Assembly (NCBI GenBank): GCA_025363555.1
Contig: JANYDQ010000151.1
Span: 1 to 51,343 of the forward strand
Source of the DNA: Bacteroidota bacterium
GTDB lineage: Bacteria > Bacteroidota > Bacteroidia > 2-12-FULL-35-15
DNA: 51,343 nucleotides
Reading direction: 5' to 3'
Under the pieces are notes generated by a model that saw only the letters and a program-made list of their open reading frames with translations, was not told where the DNA came from and searched no databases. Shown here one piece after another: positions 47,724-51,343 of the stretch. The stretch's first letter is position 1, and every line of letters starts with the position of its first letter. The position numbers were made by a program, and so were the translations under genes.

Positions 47724-50700
47724 ATGAAATCAAAACTACTCATCACCCTATCCCTCATCGCAACCATTTCTTTTGCCCAAAAAGCAAAAGACAAAAGCAA
47801 CCAAAAAGAAAAAGACAAAAAATGGGACGTTGCCAATCCCAAAGGAACCTCCAAAGAAGTAGATTTTACCACCTCCGAAGGCACCTGGATGAACCTCGAT
47901 GTGAGTCCCGATGAACAAACCATCGTCTTCGATATGTTGGGAGACATCTATTCCATGCCCGTTTCCGGTGGCGTAGCCAAAGTATTGCGCAGCGGTTTCC
48001 CCTTCGAAGTGCAACCCCGCTTTTCCCCTGACGGCAAAAAGATTTCTTTTACTTCTGATGCAGGGGGCGGAAACAACATCTGGACAATGAACCCGGACGG
48101 AACAGATGCCAAACAAATAACCAAAGAAAGTTTCCGCTTACTCAACAATGCAGTCTGGACACCCGATGGGCAATACCTCATTGCCCGAAAACATTTTACC
48201 TCCACCCGTTCCTTAGGCGCTGGCGAAATGTGGATATATCACATCAGCGGTGGCGAAGGCTTGCAGTTAACCGTAAAAAAGAATGCACAGCAGGATGCAG
48301 GCGAACCTTGTGTTTCCCCTGATGGGCGATATGTGTATTACAGCGAAGACATGTATCCTGGCGGAATGTTTTTGTATAACAAAGACCCCAACAAACAAAT
48401 ATATGTCATCAAAAGATACGACCGCCAAACAGGCGAAACCGATGACATTACCGGTGGTCCGGGCGGTGCCTTCCGACCACAAATTTCTAAAGACGGCAAA
48501 ACACTTGCCTTTGTAAAACGCGTGCACGAAGCGTCTGTTCTGTATTTACGAAACATGGAAACTGGTGAAGAATATCCCATCTATGATAAATTGAGCAAAG
48601 ACCAGCAGGAAGCCTGGGCGATATTCGGAGTATATACCAATTTTGCCTGGCTAAACGACAAGCACATTATCATCTGGGCAAACGGTAAAATAATGAACGT
48701 GGACATTGATAAATCTTCCGCCAGCGAAATTCCTTTCACCGTCAATGCAAAACACAAAGTAATAGATGCCCTTCATTTCCGCCAGGAAGTAGCTCCCGAT
48801 AAATTTACAGTCAAAGTAATTCGCAACCTCACCGTTAGTGCCAACGAAAAAACAGTTGTTTTTAATTCCGTTGGTTATTTATGGAAAAAAGACTTGCCCG
48901 ATGGAACTCCAACCCGGTTAACCTCTTCCAAAGATTTTGAATTCGAACCTTCCTTTTCTTCAACTGAAGACGAAATAATATACACCACCTGGAACGATGA
49001 AAACATGGGCTCCATAATGAAAATGAGTTTAACCGACAAAACCCCCATGAAAATGACACAGGAAAAAGGGATATATCGTTCTCCACATATCTCTCCTGAC
49101 GGAACAAAAGTAGTATATGTAAAAGAAGACGGAAACGACCACATGGGCTATACCTTTTCTGTCCATCCGGGCATTTATGTAATGGATAACATACCCAATA
49201 GGGCTCCCAAATTACTAAGCAAAGAGGGCAATAATCCGCAGTTTCTGGGCAATGACAAAGTAATGTTTCAAACCGAAGATGGCGACAATAAAGTATTTAA
49301 AACCATCGACCTGACCACCAACGAAACCAAAACCTGTTTCACTTCCAAATACGCCACCTCGGTCGTTCCAAGTCCCGATGGAAACTGGGTTGCTTTCATC
49401 GAATTGTTTAAAGCATACATTGCCGCATTTCCCCAGACAGGCAAACCCATTGATTTATCAGCCAATATGGGAGCAATGCCCGTGGCACAAATTGCAAAAG
49501 ACGCAGGGCTCAATTTAGTGTGGAGCAAAGACAGCAAACGCATTCACTGGACCTACAGCGATGAATATTACACCAACAACCTCAAAGAACGATTTGCTTT
49601 CCTGCAAGGCGCACCCGACAAACTCCCACCCATGGACAGCATTGGTGTAAAAATAGGATTAACCCTCCCAACAGATAAACCAAAAGGATACATTGCCTTA
49701 AAAGGAGCAAGAATTATTTCCATGAAAGGAGACGAAGTAATAGAAAACGGAACCATTATTATCAACGAAAATAAAATAGAAGCCATCGGCAAAGCAGACG
49801 AAATAAAAATACCCACCGATGCCAAAGTAATAGACTGCACAGGTAAAACCATTATGCCCGGCATGGTGGATGTCCACTCCCATTTAAGCACCTGGCGATT
49901 AGGTCCCAGTCCTCAAAAACAATGGAGCTATTATGCCAACCTTGCTTTTGGCGTAACCACCACCCACGACCCTTCTTCCAATTCCGAAATGGTTTTTTCT
50001 CAATCCGAAATGGTCAAAGCCGGCTATATGGTGGGTCCCCGCATCTATTCCACCGGAACCATACTTTACGGTGCCGAAGGCGATTTCAAAGCAGTAATCA
50101 ATAACTATAACGATGCCCGCTCCGCCATAGCCCGCACCAAAGCCTTTGGCGCATTTTCCGTAAAAAGCTATAACCAGCCCCGCAGAGAGCAACGCCAGCA
50201 GGTCATTGCTGCCGCCCGCGAATTGCAAATAAACGTGGTGCCCGAAGGCGGCTCCACCTATTTTGACAACATGAGCGAAATACTGGACGGGCACACAGGC
50301 ATAGAACATAACATTCCCATTGCCGATTTGAGCAACGATGTTATAAAACTCTGGAGCGCCAGCAAAACCGGCTACACCCCCACACTCATTGTAGCTTACG
50401 GAGCCATAAACGGAGAAGTATATTGGTACCAGAAAACAAACGTATGGGAAAACAAACGACTCCTTAATTTCATCCCAAGAAACATCATCGATGCTAAATC
50501 CCGCGAACGAACCATCATTCCGGACGAAGAATACCAATGGGGATGGATGCAGGTTTCCCGCTCGTGCAAAAAACTAACCGATGCCGGGGTGAAAGTAAAC
50601 ATGGGTTCTCACGGACAAATACAAGGCATTGGAGCACACTGGGAACTCTGGATGTTGCAGATGGGCGGACTTACCGCGTTACAGGCAATTCGCTGTGCCA

Positions 50701-50969
50701 CCCAAAACGGGGCAGATTACATTGGCATGGGCGACCAGCTCGGCTCCCTCGAAAAAGGAAAACTCGCTGATTTAATAGTCATGGACAAAAACCCCCTCGA
50801 AAACATCCGCAACACCGAAAGCATTAAATTCGTTATGGTAAACGGCCGCCTCTACGATGCCGAAACCATGAACCAAATAGGAAATTACGACATCAAACGA
50901 AGCAAATTCTATTGGGAAACCTCAAAAGGAAGCGGCAATTTCGGCTGGCACGAACAAACGGAAGATTAG
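47724..50969 (+). CDS. Secreted amidohydrolase with N-terminal TolB/PD40 beta-propeller
   Basis: DGKKISFTSDAGGGNNIWTMNPDGTDAKQIT propeller repeats; TIMPGMVDVHSHLS, GADYIGMGDQLGSLEKGKLADLIVMDKNPLENI. Confidence 0.93.
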   Translation: MKSKLLITLSLIATISFAQKAKDKSNQKEKDKKWDVANPKGTSKEVDFTTSEGTWMNLDVSPDEQTIVFDMLGDIYSMPVSGGVAKVLRSGFPFEVQPRFSPDGKKISFTSDAGGGNNIWTMNPDGTDAKQITKESFRLLNNAVWTPDGQYLIARKHFTSTRSLGAGEMWIYHISGGEGLQLTVKKNAQQDAGEPCVSPDGRYVYYSEDMYPGGMFLYNKDPNKQIYVIKRYDRQTGETDDITGGPGGAFRPQISKDGKTLAFVKRVHEASVLYLRNMETGEEYPIYDKLSKDQQEAWAIFGVYTNFAWLNDKHIIIWANGKIMNVDIDKSSASEIPFTVNAKHKVIDALHFRQEVAPDKFTVKVIRNLTVSANEKTVVFNSVGYLWKKDLPDGTPTRLTSSKDFEFEPSFSSTEDEIIYTTWNDENMGSIMKMSLTDKTPMKMTQEKGIYRSPHISPDGTKVVYVKEDGNDHMGYTFSVHPGIYVMDNIPNRAPKLLSKEGNNPQFLGNDKVMFQTEDGDNKVFKTIDLTTNETKTCFTSKYATSVVPSPDGNWVAFIELFKAYIAAFPQTGKPIDLSANMGAMPVAQIAKDAGLNLVWSKDSKRIHWTYSDEYYTNNLKERFAFLQGAPDKLPPMDSIGVKIGLTLPTDKPKGYIALKGARIISMKGDEVIENGTIIINENKIEAIGKADEIKIPTDAKVIDCTGKTIMPGMVDVHSHLSTWRLGPSPQKQWSYYANLAFGVTTTHDPSSNSEMVFSQSEMVKAGYMVGPRIYSTGTILYGAEGDFKAVINNYNDARSAIARTKAFGAFSVKSYNQPRREQRQQVIAAARELQINVVPEGGSTYFDNMSEILDGHTGIEHNIPIADLSNDVIKLWSASKTGYTPTLIVAYGAINGEVYWYQKTNVWENKRLLNFIPRNIIDAKSRERTIIPDEEYQWGWMQVSRSCKKLTDAGVKVNMGSHGQIQGIGAHWELWMLQMGGLTALQAIRCATQNGADYIGMGDQLGSLEKGKLADLIVMDKNPLENIRNTESIKFVMVNGRLYDAETMNQIGNYDIKRSKFYWETSKGSGNFGWHEQTED

Positions 50970-51008
50970 TTAAAATTAATTGAAGAGCGGGAAAGCTGGT
51001 TTTTAAAT

Positions 51009-51060
51009 TTCTCACCTACCTCCCCCTCTCCTTTGGGGAGGGGATAAAGGGGAGGGGTGG
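51009..51060. repeat. Dispersed cctccccctctcctttggggaggggataaaggggagggg repeat
   Basis: Related sequence at the 3' end of pabA (34915-34955) and a fragment at 47563-47586. Confidence 0.6.
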
Positions 51061-51069
51061 TTATTTTTT

Positions 51070-51185
51070 GGGCGTGCCCCCCGATGAAGAATCGGGGGTC
51101 GGGCTTTTCGCTTCAATCTTTTTTGTCCCCCGCCTCTTGCAACGCAACAAAAAAGGATTTCCGCTACAATCCCTCACGCTACGCC
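51070..51185. repeat. Structured dispersed element (predicted multi-helix fold)
   Basis: GCGTG/CACGC closing helix, CCCCCGAT-gaaga-ATCGGGGG, AATCTTTTTTGT/ACAAAAAAGGATT; internal direct repeat CGCT(T/A)CAATC. Confidence 0.65.
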
Positions 51186-51306
51186 TCCTGAAGTTAGCTC
51201 CCAATGTCATTAAGTTAAGGATTAGAAAAATTGGTCAAAGTCGCATCTAATAAAGGGCTTGATTTGGTTTTGATACTAAGTTAAAAGCACCCCTATCACT
51301 TCATTG

Positions 51307-51326
51307 CCGTCCCATTTATGGGACGG
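51307..51326. repeat. Palindrome CCGTCCCATTTATGGGACGG
   Basis: 9-bp perfect arms with TT loop at the window's right end. Confidence 0.6.
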
Positions 51327-51343
51327 TAATAAATGGAAAAATA

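Overview
This 51 kb window looks chromosomal and comes from a Bacteroidota genome: it has TAnnTTTG promoters, a T9SS C-terminal domain, LptD/Mce/SPOR genes and TonB receptors. Most of it is ordinary housekeeping or envelope content: ridA, lptD, SPOR-amidase, Mce, Fe-S oxidoreductase pair, LytTR two-component pair, pyrR-pyrB-STAS-rnz-lpxD, adenylate cyclase, TonB receptor, CDF, Fpg/Ku region, pabA, glycosyltransferases, and an MMPL-PlsC-methyltransferase fusion operon. Two accessory patches stand out, at about 20.6-24.2 kb and 36.1-36.9 kb. They carry three tandem arrays of strictly 21-bp units built on short dyads; one array has a 63-bp higher-order repeat, another has unit-to-unit variable hairpins. 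Next to two of the arrays are a divergent FN3-like protein and a stand-alone LytTR-like protein. As I recall, LytTR domains bind 9-bp direct repeats with a 12-bp spacer, i.e. a 21-bp period, so a repeat-array/LytTR system is a testable hypothesis. The window also has a 141-bp MITE-like element (terminal inverted repeats plus a perfect 9-bp flanking duplication) with a second copy at the window start, a multi-helix structured repeat at the right end, an SDR gene that appears to have lost its catalytic core in frame, and dispersed repeats captured as protein C-termini. No tRNA, rRNA, CRISPR or prophage was seen. All family calls come from reading motifs by eye; no searches were run.
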